A DNA stretch of 64,000 nt from Phymatolithon calcareum. Lineage: Eukaryota > Rhodophyta > Florideophyceae > Hapalidiales. The DNA is taken from NCBI GenBank assembly GCA_977006965.1, contig OZ345384.1, forward strand, positions 1,178,001 through 1,242,000, in the 5' to 3' direction. Shown here in pieces: positions 1 through 10,759 of the stretch. The position numbers and the translations under genes were made by a program. The notes under the pieces were generated by a model. It was not told the DNA's origin. It made no database searches and was given only the letters and a program-made list of their open reading frames with translations. How positions within the stretch are numbered: position 1 is the stretch's first letter; every line of letters begins with the position of its first letter.

Positions 1-665
1 AAGGAGGATAAATGCCCGACCGACTACCGGATGCATGCTGCTGGATGACGCAGATTATGCACCGCTCAGTTTTGCAGTCGACTTGGAATACTGAAAATCT
101 GTGATGTTCCTCCATCACTCCTGCACAAGAAGCGCCACCACCGCCTCTCGGCGGCCCTGCTTCAACAGCACTTGCGAATCGAAGCGGGGAATGCAAGCAG
201 AGATTCTGACGATAATTGGCAGAATTGAACCGCCTATTTCGTTTCACATGCTTGCGCATGTGGTTTCGAACAGCATTTCCAAAAAACGACCACGAAGCAA
301 GCTTCGTTCCTCAGCACAAAATAGTCTGCCCGAGTCTCTTCATTCCCCACGATCACTAATTCGCAGCTGTAATGAAATCATGGGAGTGCACTCTGAAAAG
401 CAACAAAACGCAGGAGCAGAAACCGTCAATGACAGCTTCCGTAACTCGCCTATCATAAGCAGTGAACGGGATGCACGCCACGAATGAACGGATCCGAATT
501 TCACGTCCGCCCCTCCCCGCACACAGAGGCGAACTCATTCCCATGTATCCCAATGGCCTTCCACTTCGCTTCTCAACCTCCCACTTCAGCACCATCCGCT
601 TGGCGTTCCCATCCCTTGCGCTCCGCACCTAGGCGCTAATTTTTGCCCGCTCGCACCGATTGCCA
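1..665. other. Intergenic, no gene seen
   Basis: I see no supportable coding region, RNA gene or repeat here. Open frames of 60-130 codons occur on both strands but have no recognisable motif and overlap each other. The last ~150 bases are C-rich and pyrimidine-rich, and probably hold the promoter and 5' leader of the gene that starts at 666. Confidence 0.5.
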
Positions 666-1670
666 ATGGCTGCCATGCGCCCTCCCCCGGGCTTCTCCGA
701 GCGTCTCATCCCGTCCTACTCTCTCTCCGCGTCCGCGGACCCGTTCCACCCACCCCCTGCCTCATCCCTGCCCGTCCCGCACGCACCCCGGGCTGCCCCG
801 CCGTACGCGCCGTACTGCGCGGGTCGGCACGCGCCAAAGATGATCTCCGGTCCGTTTCCGCGCACGCTGCGTCTCGACGCTGCGGGGCCGAACGTCGCCC
901 TCTTCAGCGTGCCTGGCCACGGCCACGTTTACTGGGGCACGTCGCTGACATCTGGGGCATCCCCCGTGCGCGAGTTGGACGCGACGCTCGTGCGCGACGA
1001 GCGTGTGTACGACGCCATGACGGCGCTGGTCGGCTCTTCGGCTTGGTATCCGCATCTGGCGCGTATGTGGGTTATCAATGGTACGCGGCTTCCGCCGCAC
1101 TTTGCGGCGGGGGGGATCGGTATGCCGGAGGAGGTTGCAAGGAGGCTTTGTGTGGGGTTTTTCGACTATGATCCGGACACTGTGCCGGTTACCGAGTGCG
1201 AGGAGGAGTTGGAGAGGAGGGTGCTGCGGTTGAGACGTGTGCTGCGAGAGGGGGGCGGGAAGAATATCGGGGTGAGGAGGGGGGATGAGGGGTTTCGGTT
1301 CTCGATGAAGAGGGTGTTGTCGATGTTGACTTGTGAGGTGGATATGCTTGCTACGTTGATTTGTGAGAATTATCGCGTGGCACAGTGCTTTTCGGGGAAG
1401 GTTTCTTATGGGTTTGATGTGCCTGAGGGGTATCCGGGGATTCGGAGGGGGAGGGGGGAGATTTTTATGACGGAGGGAATGCCGGTTGGGAAGTGGATTG
1501 GGGGACGGTTTTGGGATACGGGGTATGGATTGGTGTGCAGGGGGGAAAATATGTATTACAGCGTGGTTAATGAGGGGGAGGTTTCTAGGTTTGTTAGGTG
1601 CAGGGTTGGGGATATTGATTATGATTTGTGGCGCCCGAGGCCGGTTAGGATTGGGAGGATTATTGAGTGA
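666..1670 (+). CDS. Hypothetical protein, 334 aa
   Basis: I do not recognise this family. The first in-frame ATG (666) is chosen. The first ~60 residues are Pro/Ser/Ala-rich and look disordered or transit-peptide-like. The rest looks globular, with motifs such as GHGHVYWGTS, SSAWYPHLARMWVING and GYGLVCRGENMYYSVV, and a charged stretch EEELERRVLRLRRVLREGG near residues 178-196. No membrane segment is evident. Base composition is odd: from about position 1100 to the stop the coding strand is strongly G-rich and C-poor with many GGG runs, unlike the C-rich 5' half. The long open frame, sharp composition change from the flanks and lack of a competing frame support a real gene. It could be an organelle-targeted protein, but that is a guess from the N-terminus only. 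Confidence 0.6.
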   Translation: MAAMRPPPGFSERLIPSYSLSASADPFHPPPASSLPVPHAPRAAPPYAPYCAGRHAPKMISGPFPRTLRLDAAGPNVALFSVPGHGHVYWGTSLTSGASPVRELDATLVRDERVYDAMTALVGSSAWYPHLARMWVINGTRLPPHFAAGGIGMPEEVARRLCVGFFDYDPDTVPVTECEEELERRVLRLRRVLREGGGKNIGVRRGDEGFRFSMKRVLSMLTCEVDMLATLICENYRVAQCFSGKVSYGFDVPEGYPGIRRGRGEIFMTEGMPVGKWIGGRFWDTGYGLVCRGENMYYSVVNEGEVSRFVRCRVGDIDYDLWRPRPVRIGRIIE

Positions 1671-2409
1671 CGATGTGGGGATGATGTAGTTGTCATTGGG
1701 CGTGTTGTGATTTATTTCACGAGTTCTGGTGTGGCTTGAGGTGGGGGATGACGTGCGTATTAGTGACTGGCTTCGTCGAAGGAGCTGGCAATTTTGGCGG
1801 TGTAGTTAAGACTTCATATGGTTCTACTTCAAGCTGCGCACCTGACTTCGGAATATTGAACACGACACATGCTTAGGAGTCAATAAGGAACTCATAGGTC
1901 AAGCCCTATATATTAAATCGTCGCAGAAACCAAGCATGTCAGGATATTATCTCAGCATTTCTGAAGCATGACCGGTAGTTGGATTACGGTACCTGTTTTA
2001 TTTCTGCAGGTAAGGAGATTCAAACACATTTGGTGTGAATGTAGGTGCGAAAAATGATCGGAAGCAAACAAGTCGACCGCGGGCGATGATTCTCTGAGCA
2101 GAAGGTAAGCCTTTGCCTTTACATCCTGGCTAGAGAAATGCGGCAGAGGAAACCTGGTTTTTTACAGACTATGAAAGAGCCACAGAAGGCAAGACTGTTG
2201 ACCGTATCAGAATGCTGGTTGAAGACCAATGATGACGACGCGTCTCTCAATGTACAGCGAAGGATTCGACACACAAAGAAGATTTGGGTGATTTGGAACT
2301 TGTAAGAAGACTCATTGAGAATGTGAGCAGATACGACATTATTCAAAGAATGTGCATGGGTTATTTGGAAACGGGCGTCAAGGTACAAACGTCGAGTAAG
2401 CAGGCTTTC
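1671..2409. other. Intergenic, no gene seen
   Basis: AT-richer DNA with no supportable gene. A minus-strand open frame of 89 codons near 2119-2388 has no recognisable motif. The right edge leads into a LINE remnant. Confidence 0.4.
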
Positions 2410-3837
2410 TCAAACTGACCCCTGAAGATTACCAAAGTGTCCAAGACCCGCTTCAGCCGAGCGCTTGGTGGAACATCTTGGGGTGCGAATCATCAACGAT
2501 GGAAGCGTTCCGTAAGAGCTACTGCGAGCCAACTGCGCTATACGGTGCATCAGCTTTCGGTGTACACGGCTTCGACGTCGACATCAAGCCAGTAGAAGTC
2601 GCTCGGAACAAAGCGGCTCGAGCCGCTAGCGGCTGTCTGAAAGCTACTACAGTCGTCAAGCTCCGGTCACTGACTGGGATGCATAGCCTGCGAGTTGTTG
2701 GAGAGATGCAAGCTACTCTTGTCATGGACAAAGCACTTCGACTTCTACCGGATACTCCTGTGGCTCGCACAACTCAGTCAAATGTGTTGAATTCTAGACG
2801 CAACGTCGGATCATGGAGGGACTCGAGCACCTACCATCTGGCGGAGAAAGGGATCCTTGCACTCCCACGCAATGGGCTCCAACCGCCAATCCAGAAAGAA
2901 CGCTAAAGTAACAGGTTTTTAACCTTCGCGACTCCTGTTTCGGCGACGGATGATCCAGAGGAGAAGCGTACCGCGACAGAGCCTTTTCTTTTAGAGCGAA
3001 ATGCAGCGCAACCAGCCGATGTCGAAATATGGACGGACGGAAGTGTCGGAAAAGTATCAAATGAATTTGTCTGCGACCTGAATCATCGAGAACGAGTCTC
3101 CGTGAAATGGGATGAAGGTTGGTATAGTGCGACGTTGAGCAAATTCAGCCCCTCTCAGTACCAGAACTACGAAGCAGCGAAACGTTTTGAGTCTCGACAA
3201 GGCGGGCCCCCGGATGTCCTCTTGGCCTACGACGACGGAGACGAGCATCCCTACTCAACGACCCCGACCGCCTCGAAACAACGCGTTATCTTGTGCGACG
3301 AAGATGGTGACGCTCTCGACATGTATCGTACCATCCCATTCCAGCTCGGTGGAGCTGGGATTCTGATTTTGCGCGGCGAAGAAACTGTTATGGAAGAATC
3401 GCTGGACGCTGGGGCTGTCGGCTCTTCATTTGACGCGGAGGCATTTGCCGCCGTACATGCCTTCCAAGCAACTCCAACCCTACAACTTTCCCGTGGCAGC
3501 ACTATCAGATGGTTCACTGACAACCGTAGCTGTATAAACGCGCTCAACGGACAATCGCGGATGTTTGGTGACATGGTCCGGAATACATGGAACGTTATGG
3601 AACGGTTATTTTTACGCAAGGTTCAGATAGAGTGTGCTTGGATACCGACTCACTCGGGTGTCGCGAAGAATAAGGCTGCTGATGAACTTGCGCGATGGGG
3701 AATTTCGAAATCGAGTCTGGCGCTGCACCAAGCGATATCTCTCACTTTGGATGCGGCACGATCTATCATCAAACCGCCCTGTAGAAACAAACCAGTGACC
3801 CTTCCTACGCTTCCGAAAGATCTACACATCTCGCAGA
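2410..3837 (+). mobile_element. LINE alpha copy 1 (RNase H with Tudor-like insert), 5' part
   Basis: C-terminal part of a LINE-type polyprotein. It holds the region after the RT (…TALYGASAFGVHGFD), then an RNase H domain starting at EIWTDGSVG (about 3026) and running through SSFDAEAFAAVHAFQ, FTDNRSCINAL and TKAAD-type residues (HSGVAKNKAADELARWG). Between the first RNase H strand and the next one (GGAGILILRGEE) lies a ~95-residue insert with a Tudor/SH3-like pattern (RVSVKWDEGWYSATL … LLAYDDGDEHPY). The element is dead: a nonsense codon at 2904-2906 replaces a Ser codon present in the copy at 27.7 kb, and the frame is cut at 3837 by another LINE. It resumes at ~4813. Confidence 0.85.
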
Positions 3838-4812
3838 GGGATATTTGATGATTTTATTTTGAGGGCTCCCAAAGCCTCACCTTGGAGAAACGGGGTACCT
3901 CTTGCGATATTCTCTAAGCTTAATCCTCTGGCTACTCATAACGTTCTTGATTCGTAATTCTCTCTCAACAAGAGCTCCTGTGAGTCTCTTGCACTCAAAC
4001 TCAATTTCTGTACTCATCTTCGACGACGTTAGAGTAGGTTTAAGGCGACTAGTTCGATCACCGCGGTAATCCCAAAGTATGCACTCAATACTAATTTTCG
4101 CCAAAGGGGTGCTCGGTTGAATGTAAACCTTTGGCACCTTAAGCGAGTTGTTCTTTCTCCTATGTAAAGGATCCCTGGTAGCTTGCCTTCAATAGGAATC
4201 TTCATTGATCTGCCTTCTTCTTCCTTTCCCCATACCTTAATTGTTTCTTCTCTACTCCTCTTCTTCGTGACAGAGCCTTCCTGGGCTTTCTGAAGGGCTT
4301 GTCGCAAGTCTTCATAAATCTTGAGATATTCAATATCCTTCATTGCTTCCTTTATGTCCCCATCTGTTCCAAAGTACTCCTCTGTTTCTTCAAGGCGCTT
4401 TTTGCGTCTTACCAGGCTTAATGCAAACCTTTCTGCTTGATGACGTCTCCTCATCTTTGGTAGTTCCAGTCGGCACAGAACTCGCATTCGGTCCCGGCGG
4501 TGTTCAGCATATTTTCCGAAAACATCCTTGTAGAACAAGCCCTCTGCCGACTCGATTGCCGAGAGCAATCGATTTGTCATTGGAGTCACGTGTATCGCAT
4601 ACTCCCATTTCGGGATAATCAGCGACTTAAAGATCCTGATGCATGTCTCCGGTTTGAATCCTCGAACATTCACTCCAAGCTCCCGAAGCTTATTTATGTA
4701 TCCTGCAGCAATTCGAACTCTTGTTATGGTCGTTTCATCCGCAACACCCTTGTTATTTATGCTTATCCCAAGATACGAAAGCCTCCAGGCTTGATGCAGT
4801 TCTCCTCCCACC
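3838..4812 (-). mobile_element. LINE beta fragment inserted in LINE alpha
   Basis: Minus-strand, 5'-truncated LINE. It encodes the RT thumb and downstream region: SYLGISINNKGVADETTITR, then YINKLRELGVNVRGF, FKSLIIPKWEYAIHVTP, and a basic tail ending with RCQRFTFNRAPLWRKLVLSA. The 3' end is marked by the family signature 'ctttgggagc(c/t)' followed by a short A-rich tail near 3838-3880. The same 3' end recurs at about 25.2, 34.6, 34.8 and 39.0 kb. Relative to the alpha copy at 26.5 kb, the alpha sequence here lacks ~36 codons at the junction, so the insertion deleted target DNA rather than duplicating it. Confidence 0.8.
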
Positions 4813-5040
4813 AAGATGTACCCGTATGGCGTCAAGGAGACAGTGGAGCACCTCATCCTACACTGTTCTGGGAGGACTGCCTCTCGACCACAATTCATGG
4901 GAAGAGTGCGAGACAAAACAGTAGAAGATCTGTGCAGGGAGAGACCCGTAGAGATAGTCCAATATTTGAACAATGAGAACTTGCTCTAGGGTAAGTTCAG
5001 GCGTTAATTAACGCTTTCTGCATTAAAGAACGAAAGGTGC
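4813..5040 (+). mobile_element. LINE alpha copy 1, 3' end
   Basis: Continuation of the alpha LINE after the beta insertion. It encodes the last ~57 residues, beginning PYGVKETVEHLILHCSGRTA (the second half of a C-x2-C…H…C zinc-knuckle-like motif) and ending YLNNENLL-stop (TAG at about 4987-4989). A short 3' UTR follows (gcgttaattaacgctttctgcattaaag) and then an A/G-rich tail. The same UTR and tail are seen at 26.44 kb and 39.84 kb on the other strand. Confidence 0.85.
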
Positions 5041-5676
5041 CGATTCTCATTTTCAGTTCGGCGAACACTCGAGCTCGCGTTGAGATCTGAGAGAGATGGA
5101 GAAGTAGATACCCATCGCAGTGTGATGCAGGAGTGGAGATGATGGCAGGAATAGAATCAAGAAAATTTAAGAGATCTATCCGAAAAGAATGGGAAACCTC
5201 GAAGAGATAGAGGTAAGAAGAATAAACTCCTCGACAGCGACGAAGATGAGTAGAACTCTTAAACGTGATGGCGGCACCATAGGAAGCAATTCGTGGAATG
5301 ATGTTTACAAGAGCTCTCCGGGATCGGACAATTGTGGACGAAGGGCTCAAACTGCTGAGAACGTGGTGTACATCAACCATGACGCAAGTATTGCTAAAGA
5401 CAAGATGCACATGCGGTTAATAAAACCAAATAGCTACTTGAGAGGGATTGCCATTCTTATGTGGCAGCGAGACTATTCCGAACGACTGCAAGTAAGATGA
5501 ATGGGAAATAAGCTGAATTTAACCTGCAGCCCGGTAGTTAGCCACAATGGCAATATGTTTACTTTCAGCAGCCTCATTAAAATGTCAGGCACAGTTTGCG
5601 AAAGAAACTGGCTTGTTTAATTAAAGATGATATTTTTCAATACATGCGTATCGAAAATATCTGAAACACATTCATT

Positions 5677-5703
5677 TGCGCCCAAGGCACTGTCTTGGGC
5701 GCA
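5677..5703. repeat. Small perfect inverted repeat
   Basis: TGCGCCCAAG and CTTGGGCGCA form a perfect 10-bp inverted repeat around a 7-nt loop. No downstream gene end is close, so I cannot assign it as a terminator or regulatory hairpin. Confidence 0.6.
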
Positions 5704-6082
5704 TATGAAGACAGACTCTCTCTTCCTCAGAAAAGTCAGAGAGGTAACTCTCAAAGCTTTAAAACTCTGAGCCGGCTGACAGTCACTGATGACAAACACT
5801 AACGCATCACTACTTGTGAGGTACATTCCGAAAAACGACCGGCCGAATCGGTGACGAGCTAAAGCTCCGCTTTGAGCTGTGGCTTTCTATCTTGGTGTAT
5901 GATTCTTTCGACTTCATTTGATATTGTTAAACTATATCGCCCACTTCGTACGGCGGGCCGCATTTGGTACTCCTCACTCTCCTCTTCCGTCGAGATATGA
6001 TTAGAAGAGTATGCCCTTTAGGTTGAGTCTCCTCTGCAGCTTACACTCCGATAGTAAGGGGGAAACGCTCATATGAACTGAA

Positions 6083-6212
6083 TAACGACGAGACCCTGTA
6101 TTAGGGACCAGGCGATATACTAGAATGAACAAGTTACGAAAAGCTGCTCTCGTACAGTCTTAGGAGTGTTAATGAGGGCTTTCAAATAAACAACTAAACA
6201 GTTGCAAAAAAA
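6083..6212 (+). repeat. Dispersed short repeat, A-tailed
   Basis: Positions 6083-6157 match 24798-24872 closely (both begin 'cgacgag(a/t)ccctgtattaggg' and contain 'tattagaatgaac' or a near copy, then 'cgaaaagctgct'). Both copies reach 'aaacagttgc' and then an A-run. The 6 kb copy has ~45 extra bases between the shared block and the A-run. The A-run suggests a retroposed, SINE-like sequence or the 3' end of a longer retroelement. I see no RNA polymerase III box. Confidence 0.55.
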
Positions 6213-7237
6213 AATATGAACTGAATCAAAGCATAGACGACCTCATTTGCCTACATATGGCGACATTGGCTTCTACGACAAAAAAATTCTCGCGCCAGCG
6301 CGGAGTGGAATTTATTCGCCGGGCCATCGCCGTCCATTTTGCTATATTTGATGGCGCTTTGTCCGTTATGATGTTTCGAAACATTTTAATTCCGTCGTCT
6401 ACTTGAATAAGAGATAACCTTGAAGACTGATTATCAGTTTCTTGGTCAGGTATCAAGGTTGTCTCTTGTTTCTAGTACACGATTGCCCCTCGTGTGATTC
6501 CCGGCTTGAGACGTGTAGTTCAACTATCTGCCAAAAATGAGGTGTATTGTAGGATTCGTAATAAGGAGTGTCTGTTCGAGAGCTTCTCAGGCGCCTTATG
6601 GTACCCAGTACATTATAAAAGCTCTAGAAAGCAGAACACTGGAGGGCAGTGCGGTGTCACAACCCATGTCTGTGTCCAGATTTGCACTGCCATAGAAACA
6701 GTTTTTATTAAACTGCACGTCTTAGAGACATGATGCGAAGTTCGATGGCTTGCATTGCAGAATGAGATGGGTATGAGCAACGTCGTATGGGAGGCTCTTG
6801 ATGTACAGAGGATACCCAATAGGTTCACCTATAAGAGAAACCTGACTGTTACGTGCACGGCGACATCTAGGCCAGAACTTGAAAGGTGCCAGCAGGGCAA
6901 ATCTTGGCTTTTCCGACTTTGCATTGTCGCAAATGGCGTCTAGTCAGAGGCATGCCCTTGCAGACGAGTTCTCTTCCAATTTTCCGTAGTAATTCTGTGC
7001 AATATACAGCTCTCTCCAGCGGGCGATGCTCGAAATATAGGGTGCAGATTGCTGGACCTCTGGGTAGCTGAAGACAAATTTCTCGTAGCGCAGCACTGTC
7101 CAGGGACAGCGCTAAAGCGTCAAGTTAACGAGAAGCAACTATAGTGACTTTCAATGCTTTCCATCTTTCCTTTTGCACTGGCGAAGGAAATAATCCCCTC
7201 TTTTCGCGAAGCTGGAACGAACGCATACGGTATAGCA

Positions 7238-7929
7238 ATGGCAGGTAGAGTTGTTCCCTCGAATTGGCAGCCGGGAACTGTGGTCTGGGCTCGAGTGACT
7301 GGCTGGCCTTGGTGGCCTGCGTTGGTTGTGCCATATGAAAAGGTCTATTTTCTTCCATTGTCCGAGTGTGCTCCTCTTAATTCTCGGACCAAAGTCATCG
7401 TCATGCTCTTTCGCGACGGCCAGATAGCAGTGGTTTCACGAAAAGACGTGGTTTCTTTTCTAATCAACCTGAAATATGTGAATGTTCCTGGAGAGCACTC
7501 TGCAAATGTGCAACTGGCGTACCTAAAGGCGAGAGAGTGGATCGAGAAGCATGGTATATCTGGACAGCTGCCGTTCATAAACCTGATGCTTGAGGGACCC
7601 AAAGTAGTTGCAGGAGATCCTGAAGAGACTGCAATTCGAGCTCGCATTTCAGCCGTTCGTTCGCAGAGGATGAAGGTTGACGCGGAGAGAATTGTGTTAA
7701 TGAAGGAAATCGAGTGGCAAAAACATCAATTTCCAGACTCGGCGTAAGTCCAGTACATTGTAAAACACGATGGTCTTTTGTGGTCATGAATTGATCTGCA
7801 TGTTAACTCGCTCTCTGCAATAGCTCTGCAGTGCTCTACATAATTAGTAATGGACTTACTTATAGTGCATTGGATAGAGATACGGAAGAGAGAATCGATG
7901 TCACCATTTGGGAGAATATGTCAAATTAA
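7238..7929 (+). CDS. PWWP-domain protein, two exons
   Basis: Small PWWP protein, probably nuclear and chromatin-associated. PWWP domains bind methylated histone tails and DNA. The domain is near the N-terminus: GTVVWARVTGWPWWPALV carries the PWWP signature (here PWWP within GWPWWPA), followed by a beta-rich part (KVIVMLFRDGQIAVV) and a helical tail (AYLKAREWIEKHG). The start used is ATG 7238 (MAGRVVPSNW); an earlier in-frame ATG at 7154 is possible. An unspliced reading stops at TAA 7745-7747, but that stop lies inside a GTAAGT donor. Splicing 7744-7823 (80 nt, acceptor ctgcaatag) gives an in-frame second exon 7824-7929, for 203 aa in total. The PWWP call is firm; the splice is inferred. Confidence 0.75.
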
Positions 7930-8949
7930 ATCTGTGAATGCCTTCAGTTTCTTGATGTTCTCGCGCGCTGTCTCTCCGTATCAATATCAGAAAATTGCTT
8001 AACAGGTCCGGATCAACCGTCTGGGCGTAGATGCTCTAACCGATCCAGATCCAGAAATGTACTGCGCATGTGAGCTAATTCCATGACAATTCGTTTTCTA
8101 GCTTTTGCAGATTTTACGAAAAGTGGAACTGAGAAAGCATATTGTACTGGTACTCGCGCATCGGTCGTCTGTGTATTGCATGGGCGTACCACCCGTCGAT
8201 TAGTCGTCGACACGGGTTAACTGTGCAAGACTGTAACGTACTTAAGTACGGTACTTATGGGAAGTTGGTGGGCTTGTTGAAGCAGCAAGGATGACACCCT
8301 GTTGTCTGATTATGTTTTGCGGCAAAAAATGCTGGTCATACTCAGCTTTGTAGAATTTAACTGTAGAACTCGTGATTCTTCTGTTTGTCGAAGAGCCGTT
8401 GACACAGAGTCTGGACCTCAGACATATTGCTTTCCGCAAGCTCTGCGAAATCTCCAGCGAAGATTCCATTGTTCAGCCGTGTTCTCTCTGGAATGGGGAG
8501 CGGTACTCTGGCTGATATAACTCCTCGCATGCGGATATTGGCTTTCATTCGTGGGCCAACTCTATTTCATCGCCACAAGATCTACTGCCGTGATATGAAT
8601 TCCAGACTTTCCGTGAGCACGAGATGATTGGTAAGCTATACGGCGCCAACCTTTTGGTGCATGCTTACCTCCTCACGGTTGTTTCCTGAAGTTTTCCTCT
8701 TAGAACGTTCTATTGTACATAAGACAATGTAGCTCAACTCAAATAGCAGGGCATCGACCACTAAGTATCAGCTATCAGCCATCCACTATCGACTATCTAC
8801 AATCGACTATCAACATCGATCAACGAAGACCAAGTAAATCTTCTTCCTGATTCAAACCTTCGCACAGCACGTGAACCACACTGACACGGCCAGCGCCATT
8901 ACGGCCAGTGGCATTTCAGACTCTACATTAGCTGACTTGTAAGGACGTT
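7930..8949. other. Intergenic, no gene seen
   Basis: No supportable gene. Positions ~8758-8825 hold a short imperfect tandem run of an 'atcgactatc' type motif. Its right end merges into a LINE remnant. Confidence 0.4.
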
Positions 8950-10240
8950 TTTTGAAAGACTCGCTTCGCTCAATACCGAGAAAGTGAGTATTCGCATGGA
9001 GCATACATTATGCTTACTATCAAGGGAATAATTCTAACAAGAACCGCGTCGGAGCAACCAGCGAAATTATTGTACAAAAGAGCATAGAGGACAGGGCTCA
9101 AGGCCGACAAAGACCAACTCAAAACTGAGAAAACGCTGATCAAGAAAAAATTAGGAAATCGAAAGCGGACCATCTCTGGAAGGTATCGAAAATACAGGCC
9201 CCAGTGAGGCTGCAAATGTCACCTGCAAAGAATTGTGAAATCGAACGTGCAAAGAACGGGTAAGAATCGAGCTCTAGGAGCGCCTGTGCACCCGAGAAAG
9301 TTCTCCGCCTATATTGGGAGCGTATGCAACTCTGAGAAGGACAGGAAACGTGAACCTGGAGAGCTTTACAGTTAACAGGGCAGTGAGGAGGCACCTACGA
9401 AGAGCCTTTAACAAGGCGCCAAAAGGGAAGGCTGTTGGCCCAGACGGCCTTTCTGTCGAGATGTTGCACGCCAACAAAGAGGCTTGCATCGACATGGTAC
9501 TAGCGCTATGGGAGACATGTGGACAACTGAAGTGCCTCTCACGACAATGGCGACAAGCAACGCTTATTCCAATATACAAGAAGGGACCACTGCACGTCGC
9601 GGAGAATTACAGGCCTATCTCCGTACTGAGTCAGCTCAGGAAGATTATCGACTCTGCCCTGGACTCCTACGTTCGGGAGCACTATCGCTTGAACAAGGCA
9701 CAACTTGGCTTTAAGAGGGATAGGAGCACTTTTTTGGCGATACTGCGCACAAAAAACACGCAGCGGTATGGCCACCCGTACGTTGCAGTGCTCGACTTAT
9801 CAGCAGCTAATTACGGTTTCCCGAGGACATCCTCATGGAAAGACTAAAGAGCAAATTGCCAGCCCACATAACGAGTATGGTATCGTATCTGCTGAAGCCG
9901 TTTTGGATCACGTCGGCAAGAGACGAAACGAAAACCTGGTGCATAATTGATCGAAGAGTTCAGAAAGGGTCCCCGCTCAGTCTTGTATATACAATATATT
10001 CATGGATTCGTTCACCGAAGCCACCGACAAACTAACAGAAACCATGTCGGCGTAGCCGGCGCAGTTATTTGCGGGTGACGTTCTTCTTCAAGTCAAGACC
10101 GCCAAAGGGATGCAAAAACTCATGTACACAGCCTCAAAGAGGTCAGATGAGAGCTCCATGAGATGGAACACAAAGTCAGGAAAGAGTAACGCTCTGAAGT
10201 ACAAAGGTACAAAAGCAATCGAAAAGCATTCCTGTTTTCC
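8950..10240 (+). mobile_element. Degenerate LINE reverse transcriptase
   Basis: RT of non-LTR type, broken by frameshifts. Conserved blocks in order: KAPKGKAVGPDGLSVEML (9416-9470), RQATLIPIYKKGPLH and AENYRPISVLSQLRKIIDS (9548-9655), LNKAQLGFKRDRST, and AVLDLSAA (motif A region, near 9785). The frame is lost near 9815 and resumes with KGSPLS (motif B) near 9965. A catalytic motif reads FAGD near 10066-10077 where FADD is expected. RT-thumb-like residues (SMRWNTKSGKSNALK) follow to ~10200. The mutated active site and shifts show it is dead. The left edge, in the linker before the RT, is approximate. Confidence 0.75.
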
Positions 10241-10366
10241 CATTTGAGGTTTGGGGCCGCTTAAAAAATATCAAAAAGTATCCTAAGTGAGAGGACAAAT
10301 CCTGAGAAGCGCTGATTGCTATTCACGCAGTAGGTCAGAATCAGGACTGGAAGTTAGTTTTCAAAC

Positions 10367-10402
10367 TTCTTTGGCTGAAATCATTTGATTTCAGCCAAAG
10401 AA
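10367..10402. repeat. Perfect 17-bp hairpin
   Basis: Arms 10367-10383 and 10386-10402 are perfect reverse complements (TTCTTTGGCTGAAATCA) around a 2-nt loop. It lies between the LINE remnant and the Arg/Gly-rich gene. Function unknown. Confidence 0.75.
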
Positions 10403-10759
10403 TACTCCAGAAAAATATATGAAAAATGATCTTCATTGCCTGGTCCCCGTGAGGATCAGAGTTTTGTTTTTTTGGCCGGAATGCGTCGCACCCATGAATT
10501 CGAACAAAAAGGTGCACAGAGAAAAACGAAGGTTACTTGTCTTCAAAAACCTACTGTTCGTCTTAAGGTTTATTAAAACTCAATTTTTTGCGTTCACATT
10601 CTACGATGCACGGGAAAAGTTGGTCACGTCGCTCTCAGTATCCTGACTAAGTAGTTGTGAACATACCTGCTCCGTCTCCGCTTCCATCCTGAAATCGATT
10701 TCTATCACACCGACAACTTCATGGCCTCATCATCATTCTTGCTCCCACCTATCTGCGCA

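Larger units (their letters stand above)
5041..7153. other. Intergenic with small repeats, no gene seen
   Basis: No supportable protein gene in about 2.1 kb. It holds a small perfect inverted repeat at 5677-5703 and a dispersed repeat at 6083-6212 that is also found at 24.8 kb. The DNA upstream of 7154 may include the promoter of the PWWP gene. Confidence 0.4.
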
